Source: Aciditerrimonas ferrireducens (GTDB taxonomy: Bacteria; Actinomycetota; Acidimicrobiia; Acidimicrobiales; UBA8190). From it: a DNA stretch of 64,000 nt. The stretch covers positions 1-64,000 of the forward strand of contig NZ_JAKHEX010000005.1 in assembly GCF_023130475.1 (NCBI RefSeq), given 5' to 3'. A model generated the notes under the pieces. It was not told the DNA's origin, did no database searches, and saw only the letters and a list, made by a program, of their open reading frames with translations. This document shows positions 7,618 through 16,523 of the stretch, one piece after another; position 1 is the first letter of the stretch; each line of letters starts with the position of its first letter. The translations under genes were made by a program, and so were the position numbers.

Positions 7618-8421
7618 GTGGCCGAGGAGGCGCCGCCGGCCCTGCCCGAGGGGTTCCTGGCCGCGGCCGGCGGGGTGAACCTCCGGGACCTGGCCGGCGT
7701 CGAGCTCGCCGACGGCCAGCCCATCCGGCCCGGCCGGCTCCTGCGCTCCGGGCAGCTGAGCCGCCTGGACCCCGAGGGCCGAGCGGTCCTCGAGCGCCTC
7801 CGCCTGGCCACGGTCGTCGACCTGCGGACCACGGAGGAGGCCGAGCGAGCCGGCCGCTGCCCCCCCGAGCTGGCCCGGACCGTGCTCGCCTGGCCGCTGG
7901 CCGAGGCGATCCCGGGAGCCCGGGCCGGGGAGGCCTGGGAGGACCCGGGCTGGGTGGCCGAGCACTACCTGGAGCTCCTCGACGGGGGGCTCGAGGTGCT
8001 CGGCCGGGTGGTCCGCCGGCTGGCCGAGCCCGGGGGCCTGCCGGCCGTCGTCCACTGCAGCCTCGGCAAGGACCGGACCGGGGTGGTCGTGGCCAGCCTG
8101 CTCGGCATGCTCGGGGCCGCCGACCAGGCCATCGTCGACGACTACGTCGCCAGCCGCCCGGCGGTGCTGGCCTTCTTGGAGCGCCTCCGGGCCGAGCTCG
8201 GCCCCGGGAGCCCCCTCGAGGCCTACGCGCCGGTCATCGTCTCGGTCCATGCCGAGGCCATGGCGGGCTTCCTCGCCGGGGTCCGCCGCCGCCACGGCTC
8301 CTTCGCCGCCCTGGCCAAGGAGCTCGGGGTCGCCGAGCTGCTGCCGACCCTCCGGGCCGCGCTCACCGGCCCCGAGGAGCCCGACCCGGAGGCCCGCTTC
8401 AGGAGGCGTGGGGCACGGTGA
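7618..8421 (+). CDS. PtpB-like protein-tyrosine/phosphoinositide phosphatase
   Basis: A 267-residue protein of the Y_phosphatase3 (MptpB-like) family. The N-terminus contains [10 protein letters not shown] and the segment [18 protein letters not shown] typical of the group. The P-loop [13 protein letters not shown] has the nucleophilic Cys, Arg, and the extra Lys/Asp seen in MptpB-like dual phosphatases. It should hydrolyse phospho-Tyr/Ser/Thr or phosphoinositides; no signal peptide is visible. GTG 7618 begins one base after the aldehyde dehydrogenase stop, so it is co-transcribed with that gene. The 3' end overlaps the convergent aldo/keto reductase by 23 bases. Confidence 0.82.
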   Translation: MAEEAPPALPEGFLAAAGGVNLRDLAGVELADGQPIRPGRLLRSGQLSRLDPEGRAVLERLRLATVVDLRTTEEAERAGRCPPELARTVLAWPLAEAIPGARAGEAWEDPGWVAEHYLELLDGGLEVLGRVVRRLAEPGGLPAVVHCSLGKDRTGVVVASLLGMLGAADQAIVDDYVASRPAVLAFLERLRAELGPGSPLEAYAPVIVSVHAEAMAGFLAGVRRRHGSFAALAKELGVAELLPTLRAALTGPEEPDPEARFRRRGAR

Positions 8422-9385
8422 GCTCGTCGATCCGCCGGCAGACCTCGTCGTCGAGCCGGTCCAGGACGGCCAGGGCCCCCATGTTCTCCCGGACCTGCTC
8501 GGGCCGGCTGGCCCCGGTGATGACCGTCGAGACCCGGGGGTTGCGGGCGCACCAGGCGATGGCCAGCTGGGCGAGGCTGCAGCCCAGCTCGTCGGCCACC
8601 TGGCGCAGGCCCCGGACGGCCTCGTTGCGGGCCGGGTCCGTGAGCGCCTTGCGCAGCCACTCGTAGCCCGGCAGGGCGGCCCGGCTGCCCTCGGGCACCC
8701 CGTCGAGGTACTTGCCGGTCAGCAGGCCCGAGGCCAGGGGGCTCCAGGTGGTGAGCCCGAGGCCCAGGTCCTCGTAGAGCCGGGCGTACTCCCGCTCGAC
8801 CCGCCGCCGGGCGAACAGGTTGTACTGGGGCTGCTCGACCACCGGCTTGCGCAGGTGGTGCCGCTCGGCGATCTCCCAGGCGGCCCGGATCTCGTCGGCA
8901 GACCACTCCGAGGTGCCCCAGTAGAGGGCCTTGCCGGCGGCCACGATGTCGGACATGGCCCAGACGGTCTCCTCGATGGGGGTCGAGGGGTCGGGCCGGT
9001 GGCAGAACAGCACGTCCACGAAGTCGAGGCCGAAGCGCTCCAGGGACCCGTCGATGGCCTGCAGGAGGTACTTGCGGTTCAAGGTGTTCCGCATGTTCAC
9101 CTCGTCCCGGATCCCCCAGAAGAGCTTCGTGGAGACCACGTAGGAGCTCCGGGTCCAGCCCAGGCGCTCGATGGCCTTGCCCATGAGCCGCTCGGACTCG
9201 CCCCCGGCGTAGGCCTCGGCGTTGTCGAAGAAGTTCACCCCGGCCTCTCGGGCGGCGGCCAGGCACTCGGCCGCCAGACCCACGTCCAGCTGGGTCCCGA
9301 AGGTCACCCAGGACCCGAAGGACAGCACGCTGACCCGCAGCCCGCTGCGGCCCAGGTGCCGGTAGGGCATGGTGGTCTGGCTCAT
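8399..9385 (-). CDS. Aldo/keto reductase
   Basis: A 328-residue NADPH-dependent TIM-barrel reductase of the potassium-channel beta-subunit-like (AKR6/AKR11-like) branch. The catalytic tetrad is visible: Asp and Tyr in [13 protein letters not shown], Lys in VVSTKLFWG and His in LFCHRPDP. The cofactor site near the C-terminus ([16 protein letters not shown]) is intact. It begins with [14 protein letters not shown], the usual start region. ATG 9385 has a GGGAGGA ribosome site 6-8 bases upstream. The physiological carbonyl substrate cannot be inferred. It is convergent with the phosphatase gene. Confidence 0.9.
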   Translation of the reverse strand: MSQTTMPYRHLGRSGLRVSVLSFGSWVTFGTQLDVGLAAECLAAAREAGVNFFDNAEAYAGGESERLMGKAIERLGWTRSSYVVSTKLFWGIRDEVNMRNTLNRKYLLQAIDGSLERFGLDFVDVLFCHRPDPSTPIEETVWAMSDIVAAGKALYWGTSEWSADEIRAAWEIAERHHLRKPVVEQPQYNLFARRRVEREYARLYEDLGLGLTTWSPLASGLLTGKYLDGVPEGSRAALPGYEWLRKALTDPARNEAVRGLRQVADELGCSLAQLAIAWCARNPRVSTVITGASRPEQVRENMGALAVLDRLDDEVCRRIDELTVPHAS

Positions 9386-9538
9386 CGCGTCCTCCCCGCT
9401 GCCTGGCGTTCGGTGTCCTCGACCCTTCGTAGCAGGTGCCGGAACCGACCACCAGCGGGCCGGCGCCGCCCACGGGCCAGGGCCACGGGCCACCGCCACC
9501 GCCGCCGGTGGAGGCTGGCCCCCTGCCCCGGCCACTCC

Positions 9539-9544
9539 TAAGGT
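9539..9544 (+). promoter_or_regulatory. -10 hexamer TAAGGT for a leaderless MBL hydrolase mRNA
   Basis: TAAGGT ends 6 bases before the GTG at 9551, with no ribosome site between. Confidence 0.4.
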
Positions 9545-9550
9545 GATCGG

Positions 9551-10594
9551 GTGACCGCGAGCCCGGCCCCCTCCGAGGACTGGACCGCCCCGACCGTCGA
9601 GCAGGTCGCCCCCGGGGTCCACCGGATCCCCCTGCCGCTGCCGAACGACGGGCTGAAGGCGGTGAACGTCTACGCCCTGGAGGAGCCCGGCGGGCTGGTC
9701 CTGGTGGACTCGGGCTGGGCGGTGCCCGAGGGGCGGGCCCGCCTCGAGGAGGGCCTGGGCCGCCTGGGCGCCGGCCTGGGGGACATCCGGCGGTTCCTCG
9801 TCACCCACCTGCACCGGGACCACTACTCGCTCGGCGCGGTCCTCCGCCGGGAGCTCGGCACCCGCCTGTCGCTCGGCGCCGGGGAGGCCCCGTCGCTCGA
9901 GGTGCTGCGGACCCCGAGCCGCCTGCCCCTCCAGCACCAGGTCCGCCAGCTCCAGGCGGCAGGGGCCTGGGACCTGGCCGGTCGGCTGGCGGCCCTGCGG
10001 GGCGAGGCCCCGGCCGACCCGCTCCCGTGGGACCCCCCCGACGACTGGCTCCACGAGGGGGATCTGCCCCTCGACTCGGGGCGGACCTTGGCGGTCGTCG
10101 AGACCCCGGGGCACACCCGGGGCCACGTGGTCTTCCGGAGCGCCGCCGAGGGCCTGCTCTTCGCCGGGGACCACGTCCTGCCGACCATCACCCCCTCCAT
10201 CGGGTTCGAACCGGCCCCGAGCGAGGACCCCCTGGGGGAGTTCCTCGCCTCCCTCGCCAAGGTCCGCCGGCTGCCCGACAGCCGGCTCCTGCCCGCCCAC
10301 GGGCCGGTCGCCGAGAGCGTCCACGCCCGGGTGGACGAGCTGACCGCCCACCACGGCCGGCGCCTGGACCAGACCGAGGCGGCGGTCCGGGCAGGGGCGG
10401 AGACCGTGGCCCAGGTGGCGGCCGCCCTGCGCTGGACCCGCCGGGAACGGCACCTGGACGAGCTGGACGTCTTCAACCAGATGCTGGCCGTCGGGGAGAC
10501 CTGGGCACACCTGCGGCTCCTGGAGGCCCAGGGCCGGGTCCGCTCGGCCCTCGACGACCAGGGCACCCGGCGCTACCAGCTCGCCACCCCCTAG
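9551..10594 (+). CDS. Metallo-beta-lactamase-fold hydrolase (LACTB2-like)
   Basis: A 347-residue MBL-fold enzyme with a di-zinc site. The metal ligands are in THLHRDHYS (HxHxDH), [19 protein letters not shown] and LLPAHGPV. The last 90 residues form a helical domain resembling the winged-helix tail of LACTB2-like and glyoxalase-II-like proteins. The substrate cannot be inferred. The start at GTG 9551 is supported by a -10 hexamer 6 bases upstream. Its TAG stop shares the palindrome CTAG with the TAG stop of the convergent sulfatase gene. Confidence 0.85.
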   Translation: MTASPAPSEDWTAPTVEQVAPGVHRIPLPLPNDGLKAVNVYALEEPGGLVLVDSGWAVPEGRARLEEGLGRLGAGLGDIRRFLVTHLHRDHYSLGAVLRRELGTRLSLGAGEAPSLEVLRTPSRLPLQHQVRQLQAAGAWDLAGRLAALRGEAPADPLPWDPPDDWLHEGDLPLDSGRTLAVVETPGHTRGHVVFRSAAEGLLFAGDHVLPTITPSIGFEPAPSEDPLGEFLASLAKVRRLPDSRLLPAHGPVAESVHARVDELTAHHGRRLDQTEAAVRAGAETVAQVAAALRWTRRERHLDELDVFNQMLAVGETWAHLRLLEAQGRVRSALDDQGTRRYQLATP

Positions 10595-12123
10595 ACGGGG
10601 GCCTCGAGCTCGAGGCGGGTCGCCCGCGCCGGGGGCTGCGCGTCCCAGAGGTCGGCCAGCAGGTCGTCCCGCAGCGTCCGGCAGGCCGGGTCGTCGAAGC
10701 GGTTCACCCACTGCAGGGGGTCGTCGGCGAGGTCGTAGAGCTCCCCCTCGGTCCCGTCGTGGAGGCTGCCCGGCAGAGCAGCGGTGCAGACCCAGCCGTC
10801 CCGGGTGATGGTCCGGAGATGCACCCCTACCCCGAACAGCTCGCTGTCCCAGCTCGTGAGCACCCGCTCGGGCCCCTCCTGGTCGTTGGTCGGGAGGGCT
10901 CGGCCCTGCAGCCAGGGCGGGGCCGGGAGACCGGCGATCTGGCAGAGGGTCGGGGCGAGATCGACCAGGCCCACCGGCCGGTGGACCACCCCCGGGGTGG
11001 TGTCGCTCGAGGGGGCGGGCCGCCAGACGAGGGGCACCCGCATGAGACCGTCCACGTGGCAGGGCCCTTTGAACAGCAGGCCGAAGTCCCCTTCGAGCTC
11101 GCCGTGGTCGCTGGTGAACACCACGTCGAGGTCCTGCCCCCAGCCGCGGCGCTCGACCTCGGCGAGGACCCGGCCGAGGGCCTCGTCGATCAGCTCGGAC
11201 GCCACCGCGTTGCGGGCCCGGATCTCGCGCAGCTGGTCGTCGGTGAGACGGGCCGGGACGAAGCGGGCGGGAGCCTCGTAGTTCGTCACCAGCCGGCCCT
11301 CGTGCCAGAGCCGCCACTGGCGGGGCTTGGCGGCGAGCACGGCGCTCCGCTGCGCCGCCGTCGGCGGGTAGCCGGGCGGGAGCGGGACGTCGTGCCAGTC
11401 GATCCGGCCCATCTCGGCCTCGGGGGGATCCCAGGGGTGGTGGGGATCGGGGAAGCTCATCCAGCAGAACCAGTCCTCGTGCTGCGCCACGCCCCGCAGC
11501 CAGGCGATGGTGCGGTCCGCCACCCAGTCCGTGTGGTACCAGGCGCGGGGGATCGGGTTCCGGTGGACCTGGGGGGCGCCGGTGTCCCCGCCGCCGGTCG
11601 CCGTCACCTGGAGGTCGTCGTCGAGGGGAGAGAGGAACATCCCGACGGCCTCGGGGTGCTCGGCGCGGAGCCAACGGGCGTAGTGCAAGGGGCCCTGGGC
11701 GCCGTGGCCGGCGAGCTCGAGGTGCTCGAACCCGCGGTGGGCGTCGCCGGCTGGGCGGGTGCCCCGGGCCGCCAGGGCGTTCTCGGGGAACCGCAGGAAG
11801 GGGTCGAGGAACGGTTCGAAGTGGGCCTTGCCGATCAGGGCCGTCCGGTAGCCGGCGCGACGGAGGACCTCGGCCACCGAGGGCGCGTCGGCCGGCAGGG
11901 GCACGCCGTTCATCCAGACCCCGTGGGTGGCGGGGTGCTGGCCGGTCAGGATGGTGGCCCGGGACGGCATGCAGACCACCGACTGGGGCACAGCCCGCTC
12001 GTAGCGGATCCCAGCCCGGGCCAGGCCGTCGACCACCGGGGTCCGGGCGAGGGTGCCGCCGTTGCAGCCCAGGTGGTCGTAGCGCTGCTGATCCGTGGTG
12101 ACCAAAAGGATCTTCCGGCCCAT
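10591..12123 (-). CDS. Type I (formylglycine) sulfatase
   Basis: A 510-residue sulfatase of the alkaline-phosphatase superfamily. The maturation motif is CMPSR (Cys51), where Cys is converted to formylglycine by an FGE-type enzyme. The N-terminal metal site is [14 protein letters not shown], and the second metal site [12 protein letters not shown] is intact. It should cleave sulfate monoesters; no signal peptide is visible, so the substrate is probably cytoplasmic. The ATG at 12123 overlaps the TGA of the upstream SRPBCC gene (TGATG), so translation is coupled. It is the last gene of a minus-strand run from the TetR gene through a second, MBL-type, sulfatase. Confidence 0.88.
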   Translation of the reverse strand: MGRKILLVTTDQQRYDHLGCNGGTLARTPVVDGLARAGIRYERAVPQSVVCMPSRATILTGQHPATHGVWMNGVPLPADAPSVAEVLRRAGYRTALIGKAHFEPFLDPFLRFPENALAARGTRPAGDAHRGFEHLELAGHGAQGPLHYARWLRAEHPEAVGMFLSPLDDDLQVTATGGGDTGAPQVHRNPIPRAWYHTDWVADRTIAWLRGVAQHEDWFCWMSFPDPHHPWDPPEAEMGRIDWHDVPLPPGYPPTAAQRSAVLAAKPRQWRLWHEGRLVTNYEAPARFVPARLTDDQLREIRARNAVASELIDEALGRVLAEVERRGWGQDLDVVFTSDHGELEGDFGLLFKGPCHVDGLMRVPLVWRPAPSSDTTPGVVHRPVGLVDLAPTLCQIAGLPAPPWLQGRALPTNDQEGPERVLTSWDSELFGVGVHLRTITRDGWVCTAALPGSLHDGTEGELYDLADDPLQWVNRFDDPACRTLRDDLLADLWDAQPPARATRLELEAPV

Positions 12124-12542
12124 CAGCTTCCTCCTGTTCGTTCCCGACGGGTTTCCAGGCGAGCGGCGAGGCGCTGGAGTCCTGCCCCGGCCGCGCCCGC
12201 GACGAGCAGCGCCATGGCGGCGGGCTCGGCGTCGGCGCCGTAGAGCACCAGGCAGCGGCTCGGACCGAGCGCCACCACGTCGAGGGTGGAGAGGTGCTCG
12301 ACGATGCGTGGCCCGTGCAAGCGGACCTGGAGCCGGCGGGCCAGGGGATCCACGGTGACGATCTCCTCGCGCAGGCCCAGGCCAGCTGCCGTCTGGACGA
12401 AGCGGCTCCCCTGCTGGACGGTCACCGCCTCGACCCCGGGGAACCATTCGGCCAGGCGCGCCGGGTCCCCGACGACGGCCCAGACCTCGGCGGCGGGCCG
12501 GCAGACGGTGACGGCCCGCCGGACGCTGCCCCGGCGGGGCAT
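12123..12542 (-). CDS. SRPBCC-family ligand-binding protein
   Basis: A 139-residue START/Bet v1-like (polyketide cyclase/SRPBCC) protein. It opens with [20 protein letters not shown] and contains [11 protein letters not shown], the typical beginning of the fold. A long C-terminal helix (residues about 108-130) closes the cavity. Such proteins bind hydrophobic ligands or catalyse simple cyclisations and dehydrations. Stop and start codons overlap on both sides (TGATG), so it is part of a tightly coupled transporter-SRPBCC-sulfatase set. A role in binding the organic sulfate or its desulfated product is inference. Confidence 0.7.
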   Translation of the reverse strand: MPRRGSVRRAVTVCRPAAEVWAVVGDPARLAEWFPGVEAVTVQQGSRFVQTAAGLGLREEIVTVDPLARRLQVRLHGPRIVEHLSTLDVVALGPSRCLVLYGADAEPAAMALLVAGAAGAGLQRLAARLETRRERTGGS

Positions 12543-14248
12543 CACCCGAGGACCTCGGGCAGGGCGTGCTCGGCGCGCAGCCGGGCCAGCTCGGCGGCCA
12601 CCTGAGCCTCCCAGGCCTGCTGGTCGCGCCTGGCGGCCGAGGGCCGCCAGCGGCCCCGCAGGAGCAGCACGGTCGGAATGAAGACCAGCTGGCCGCCGGC
12701 GCAGATCCACCACCAGGTCCGCCACTGGCCCGGCGCCCGGGCCCGGGCTTGGGTCACGGCCGGCCCGTGGGCCTGGAGGTAGGCCCGGTCGGCGGCGGGC
12801 AGCTGCCGGAGGGCGAGGAGCCGGGCGACGGCTTGGGCCCGGTCCAGGTGGAACCGGGCCCCGATGGTGGCCAGGGCGGCGCTCACCGCGGGGGCCTCGG
12901 GCGGGTTGGTGCGGAGACCGGCCCGGACGGCGGGGGGCAGGACCTCGAGGGTGGCCACCTGCTCGGGGTAGGCGGTCCGGATGGCGGCGAGGGTCGGCCC
13001 GTAGGTGGTCACGGGGGTGACGGCGCTCACCACCAGGGGCAGCACGAGGAACGAGGCGGCGACGACCAGGCGGAGGACCCAGCCCCAGATGGCCAGCCCG
13101 GTGGCCACGAGCGCCGGGTTGCGCTGCTCGACGGTCTCGGTGAAGGCCGCCATCCACGGGGCGTAGGCGAAACCCCGGCTGAGCGAGAGGACCGAGATGA
13201 TGAGCACGAAGGTGAGGGGTGTGGTGGCCGGGTCGGTGGCTCGGGACGCGAAGACCAGGGTCATGACGACGGCGACGAGCGCGCCGCCGACGATGAGCGG
13301 CTTGCGGACGCCGAGCCGGTCCGCCAGCACCCCCGAGGCCACCACCGCCAGGGCGTCGGCCGCCCAGAACCAGTTGCCGAGGCTGTTGGCCTGTGCCTGG
13401 GAGTAGCCGAAGACCGAGGTGAAGTAGATGACGAAGAACCCGACTGCGGCGTAGTAGATGAGGAGGAACACGCTGACCCCGAAGGCGGGGAGCAGCACGT
13501 CGGTGCGGGCCATCTGCCGCCAAGGGTGGCGGAGTGCCTCCCCGAGGTCGATGCCCCGGGCCCGGGCCTCCACGAGGGCCCGTTCCTGGGCGGAACGCAT
13601 CCGCTGGTCCCGCAGGCCAGGGGAGAGCTCTCGGAGCCACAGGAAGGCGGCGAGGGCGACCGCGGCGCCGGTCAGCCCGGCGATGTGGAACTGGTCCTGC
13701 CAGGCGTGGAGGTGCGGCAGGGTGTTGGACGCCACCTCGGCCACCACCAGGCTGCCGAGGACCGGCCCGAGGGTCCACAGTCCCATCGCCGTGCCGCGCC
13801 GGACCTGGGGGGAGAAGTCCCGGACCAGCGCGGGGGTGGCCACGAGCACCGCGCCCTCCACGATCCCCGAGCAGGCGACGAGCGTGCCGTAGCCGAGGGC
13901 GTTCGGGGCGGCCGGGATGGCGAAGGCGGTCAGCAGGGCGTGGAGGGCCAGCCCGGCGACCACCAGGTTGGCTCGCCCCACCCGGTCGGCCAGGCCCGCC
14001 AAGAGCGACGCCAGGGCCCCGAGGAGGTTGGTCACCACGATCAGGGTCAAGTACCAGCGGAAGGAGACCCCGAAGTGGGCGAGCACCGACGGGGACACCG
14101 CCCCCTGGACGTACTGCTGCTGGTAGAGCACGACGGTGCAGGCCACGACGAGCACCACCAGGCCGGCCCGCCGCAGCGGTCCGGGGTAGGCGGTCAGCTC
14201 GCGGTGCACCAGACCCGAGCGCCAGCGGGCGAGGCGTCGCTCGCTCAT
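12542..14248 (-). CDS. MFS transporter with large C-terminal extracytoplasmic loop
   Basis: A 568-residue major facilitator with about 12 membrane spans. MFS signature loops are visible, including LAGLADRVGRANLVV between TM2 and TM3 and GVLADRLGVRKPL in the second half. Unusually, about 105 mostly polar residues (from AVTPVTTYGPT to APGQWRTWWW) lie before the final membrane span, making the protein longer than the usual 400-450. The start ATG 14248 has a GGGAG ribosome site. The gene lies between two sulfatase-type enzymes, so uptake or export of a sulfate ester is plausible. Its stop overlaps the next start (TGATG). Confidence 0.85.
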   Translation of the reverse strand: MSERRLARWRSGLVHRELTAYPGPLRRAGLVVLVVACTVVLYQQQYVQGAVSPSVLAHFGVSFRWYLTLIVVTNLLGALASLLAGLADRVGRANLVVAGLALHALLTAFAIPAAPNALGYGTLVACSGIVEGAVLVATPALVRDFSPQVRRGTAMGLWTLGPVLGSLVVAEVASNTLPHLHAWQDQFHIAGLTGAAVALAAFLWLRELSPGLRDQRMRSAQERALVEARARGIDLGEALRHPWRQMARTDVLLPAFGVSVFLLIYYAAVGFFVIYFTSVFGYSQAQANSLGNWFWAADALAVVASGVLADRLGVRKPLIVGGALVAVVMTLVFASRATDPATTPLTFVLIISVLSLSRGFAYAPWMAAFTETVEQRNPALVATGLAIWGWVLRLVVAASFLVLPLVVSAVTPVTTYGPTLAAIRTAYPEQVATLEVLPPAVRAGLRTNPPEAPAVSAALATIGARFHLDRAQAVARLLALRQLPAADRAYLQAHGPAVTQARARAPGQWRTWWWICAGGQLVFIPTVLLLRGRWRPSAARRDQQAWEAQVAAELARLRAEHALPEVLG

Positions 14249-14343
14249 CGCGCCGCTCCCCGGTGCCGTCCCGGTTCGACCCGTTCCCAGCCCATCGGCT
14301 CCCCCCCTCGTGTCCGAACCGGCCGGCGGTTCGTCGGGTTCTC

Positions 14344-15636
14344 TCAGCTCGGCCCGGCCAGGTCCCGGCGACCCTGCGCGCTGGAGCGGGCGGCGTGCCG
14401 GAGGATGTTGCGGGCCATGGAGGAGCGCTGCGCGGCCGCCCAGCGCTCGTAGACCTCGGCCCGAAGCTCGTGGGCCTCGGCGGCGGTCGGCTCGGCGAGG
14501 ACCGCCATCTCGACCAGGTGGCAGGCCATCTGCGGGTCACCGGCCTCGGCCAGGGCCCGGGCGCGGGCCAGGACCGGTTCCAGCCCCCCGGCGAGGTCCA
14601 CCCAGACCCGGGCCTGGGCGGCCCGGGGGGCGGGGAGCAGCTGGTCGGGTTCCCCGTCCCACCAGCCGCCGTAGCGGCGCCAGACGCTGCGGACGAGGAA
14701 CTGGGGGTGGTCGTAGACCGGCTGGAGGTAGGGCCGGTCCCGGAGCCTCGCCGGGACCTCCACCTGGTGGAGGATCTGGTCCAGGCAGGCGCCCTGGTTC
14801 ATGAGGGCCAGGACGTGGTCCTCGATGGCCTCCAGCAGCTCGGCGGTCTCGAGCAGGGCGGTGGCGATCCGCTCGGCCCCGAACACCGGCAGGCCGTGGC
14901 CGGGCACGAGCAGCTCCGCCCCGAGGGCCGCCATCTGGCGCAGGGCGACCGCCCAGTCGCTCAGGTAGCGCTGGACCTTCTGGGGGTTGCCGGCGTTCGG
15001 CACCGCCCAGATGAACAGGTCGCCGGGGTGGAGCAGCCGGAGCTCGGGCACCCAGGTCCAGGTGGCGTCGTCGGTCTCCCCCCGGGCGTGGTGCAGCTCG
15101 AAGGTCAGCCCGCCGCGCTCGAAGATGAGGGCGTCCTGGTAGAGGACGTCGGGGAAGCGGTAGTCGACCGGCCAGGACAGCTCCTCAGACGGAAGCCCGA
15201 ACTGGCGCTGGTTGATGGCCGCGTTCCAGCCGGCGGTCCGCTGGTAGCGGGCGAAGTGGGCCGGGACGTCCCGCTGGGCGATCACCCGGGGCGCCGGCCA
15301 GCCGCGCTCGCCCGCCTCGGCCTCGAAGGGGGCGGTGCCGAAGACGTGGTCCACGTGGTGGTGGGAGTAGACCGCCTCGGTGAGCGGGCTGGCCGGCCGC
15401 CAGCGCCGGACCTGCTGGTAGAGGACCTCCCGGTCGAAGAGCCCCCCGGTGTCCAGCATGACCAGGCCGTCACCGGTGTCGATGGTGGTGGCGCTGGCCA
15501 CGCTCTTCATGAACAGCACGCCGTCGGCGATCTCCTCGGCCTGGCGCCGCTCGATGGGCCGGACCGGGTGCTCCTCGTGCACCAGGTCGCCCGCCCCCTG
15601 CCAGTGCCGCTCGGCCAACTCCCGGATGCTCGCCAC
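14344..15636 (-). CDS. MBL-fold alkylsulfatase-like hydrolase
   Basis: A 430-residue protein: an MBL domain with YSHHHVDHVFG (zinc ligands) and LVPGHGLPVFG, then a helical segment with GGWWDGEPDQLLP. That last motif is the signature of the alkylsulfatase dimerisation domain of SdsA1-type (type III) sulfatases. The motif NAGNPQKVQRY is shared with the paralogue at 40083-41414. The canonical long C-terminal SCP2-like domain is absent, so it is a short form. The GTG at 15636 was chosen for its AGGAGG ribosome site 9 bases upstream. The 5' end overlaps the TetR gene's frame by 167 bases. Confidence 0.78.
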   Translation of the reverse strand: MASIRELAERHWQGAGDLVHEEHPVRPIERRQAEEIADGVLFMKSVASATTIDTGDGLVMLDTGGLFDREVLYQQVRRWRPASPLTEAVYSHHHVDHVFGTAPFEAEAGERGWPAPRVIAQRDVPAHFARYQRTAGWNAAINQRQFGLPSEELSWPVDYRFPDVLYQDALIFERGGLTFELHHARGETDDATWTWVPELRLLHPGDLFIWAVPNAGNPQKVQRYLSDWAVALRQMAALGAELLVPGHGLPVFGAERIATALLETAELLEAIEDHVLALMNQGACLDQILHQVEVPARLRDRPYLQPVYDHPQFLVRSVWRRYGGWWDGEPDQLLPAPRAAQARVWVDLAGGLEPVLARARALAEAGDPQMACHLVEMAVLAEPTAAEAHELRAEVYERWAAAQRSSMARNILRHAARSSAQGRRDLAGPS

Positions 15637-16384
15637 TGCTTGTTGCCTCCTCCTCGTCGTGGTCCTCCCCGCTGGCCGGCCGGTTCGGGACGTCCCCGGT
15701 CCGGCGCCTGGCGGTGCCGGTGAGGGCCCGGTCCCCGCTGGGGCCGAGCCCCGTTGCCGCCCAGCCACTCGTTTCCCAGCCACTCGGTGCTTCCAGCAGG
15801 CCGCAGCACATGGCCACCAGGTCGGCCACGAAGCCCGGCGCCTCCCCCAGGGCCAGGCGGCCCTCGTCCCGGGCTTCCTCGGCGCTGGCCAAGGCGACGA
15901 GCACGAACTCCACCATGCGCTCCACCCGATGCTGCCGGGCCGGTTCGGGCAGCTGGCCGAGCCGAGCGGCCAGGGCAACCCAGACCGCCCGGAAGCTGGC
16001 CGCACTGAGCGACTCGCGGACCAGGCGCCGGAAGCTCGGGTCGAACGAGGCCTGCAGCAGGAACCGGGCCCAAAAGCTCCGGGGAGCCAGCACCGTCTGC
16101 TCCGCCAGGGGCGCCACGAAGGCCTCCACCAGCGCCCGCACGCTCGGCTCCGGGCCCAGGCCAGCGAGCAGCACGAGCCGCCGGTGGTTGATCGGGCCCA
16201 TGCGGGCCTCCACGACCGCCCGCACCAGCCCGTCCCGGGAGCCGAAGTAGTACTGCACCACCGACTTGTTCCGCTGGCCGGACTCCACCTGCACGTCCCG
16301 CAGGCTCGTGCCCCCGATGCCCCGGGTCGCGACCAGCCGCTCGGCCACCGCCAGCAGCTCTTCCCGCACCCCGTCGGCCACCAC
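15470..16384 (-). CDS. TetR/AcrR-family regulator with extended C-terminus
   Basis: The first 60 residues form a TetR DNA-binding domain (VREELLAVAERLVATRG, then GTSLRDV and QRNKSVVQYYFGSRDGLVRAV). A typical helical ligand-binding domain runs to about residue 205. The frame then continues about 100 low-complexity residues into the next gene, giving 304 residues instead of the usual 190-220. That tail overlaps the alkylsulfatase-like gene by 167 bases, so either the tail is real but dispensable or a stop has been lost by a frame error. GTG 16384 follows a TTAAGG palindrome that is probably its own operator. Confidence 0.75.
   Translation of the reverse strand: MVADGVREELLAVAERLVATRGIGGTSLRDVQVESGQRNKSVVQYYFGSRDGLVRAVVEARMGPINHRRLVLLAGLGPEPSVRALVEAFVAPLAEQTVLAPRSFWARFLLQASFDPSFRRLVRESLSAASFRAVWVALAARLGQLPEPARQHRVERMVEFVLVALASAEEARDEGRLALGEAPGFVADLVAMCCGLLEAPSGWETSGWAATGLGPSGDRALTGTARRRTGDVPNRPASGEDHDEEEATSSGEHPGVGRAALAGGGRPGARGAPGPAHRAAPGRGDRRRRAVHEERGQRHHHRHR
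15760..15789 (-). repeat. Two tandem 15-bp units in the tetR 3' region
   Basis: The 12-base core CCCAGCCACTCG occurs at 15760-15771 and again at 15775-15786 (period 15). On the minus strand it encodes the repeated pentapeptides SGWET and SGWAA. It lies in the linker after the TetR ligand domain. Confidence 0.5.
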
Positions 16385-16390
16385 GCCAGG

Positions 16391-16408
16391 TTAAGGCAAT
16401 GACCTTAA
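16391..16408. promoter_or_regulatory. Palindromic operator TTAAGG-N6-CCTTAA upstream of tetR
   Basis: The exact 6-bp arms (16391-16396, 16403-16408) are extended by partial matches (GG and CC) outside. The site ends 7 bases before the GTG of the TetR gene. TetR proteins normally bind such palindromes and repress their own operon. This one would control tetR and the alkylsulfatase-MFS-SRPBCC-sulfatase genes behind it. Confidence 0.6.
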
Positions 16409-16523
16409 ACCGTCAAGGGTGGGGTGGGGAGGGTGGGGGGAGGGGGCGGCGTGCAGAAGGGGTGCGGGGGGAGATCAGAAAGGCCTCGAGGCGGCTGGGG
16501 GTTGACGATATCGGGCCGGGAGC

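Noticed and set aside
8399-11674. Very long minus-strand open frame (about 1,090 codons)
   Set aside because: Only its 3' part (8399-9385) is a real gene. The rest is antisense to the MBL hydrolase and sulfatase genes in Pro/Arg-rich low-complexity sequence, a by-product of high GC.
16411-16523. G-rich stretch after tetR as a possible G-quadruplex regulator
   Set aside because: Runs of G are present but spacing is irregular and no gene starts there. At this GC content such runs are expected.
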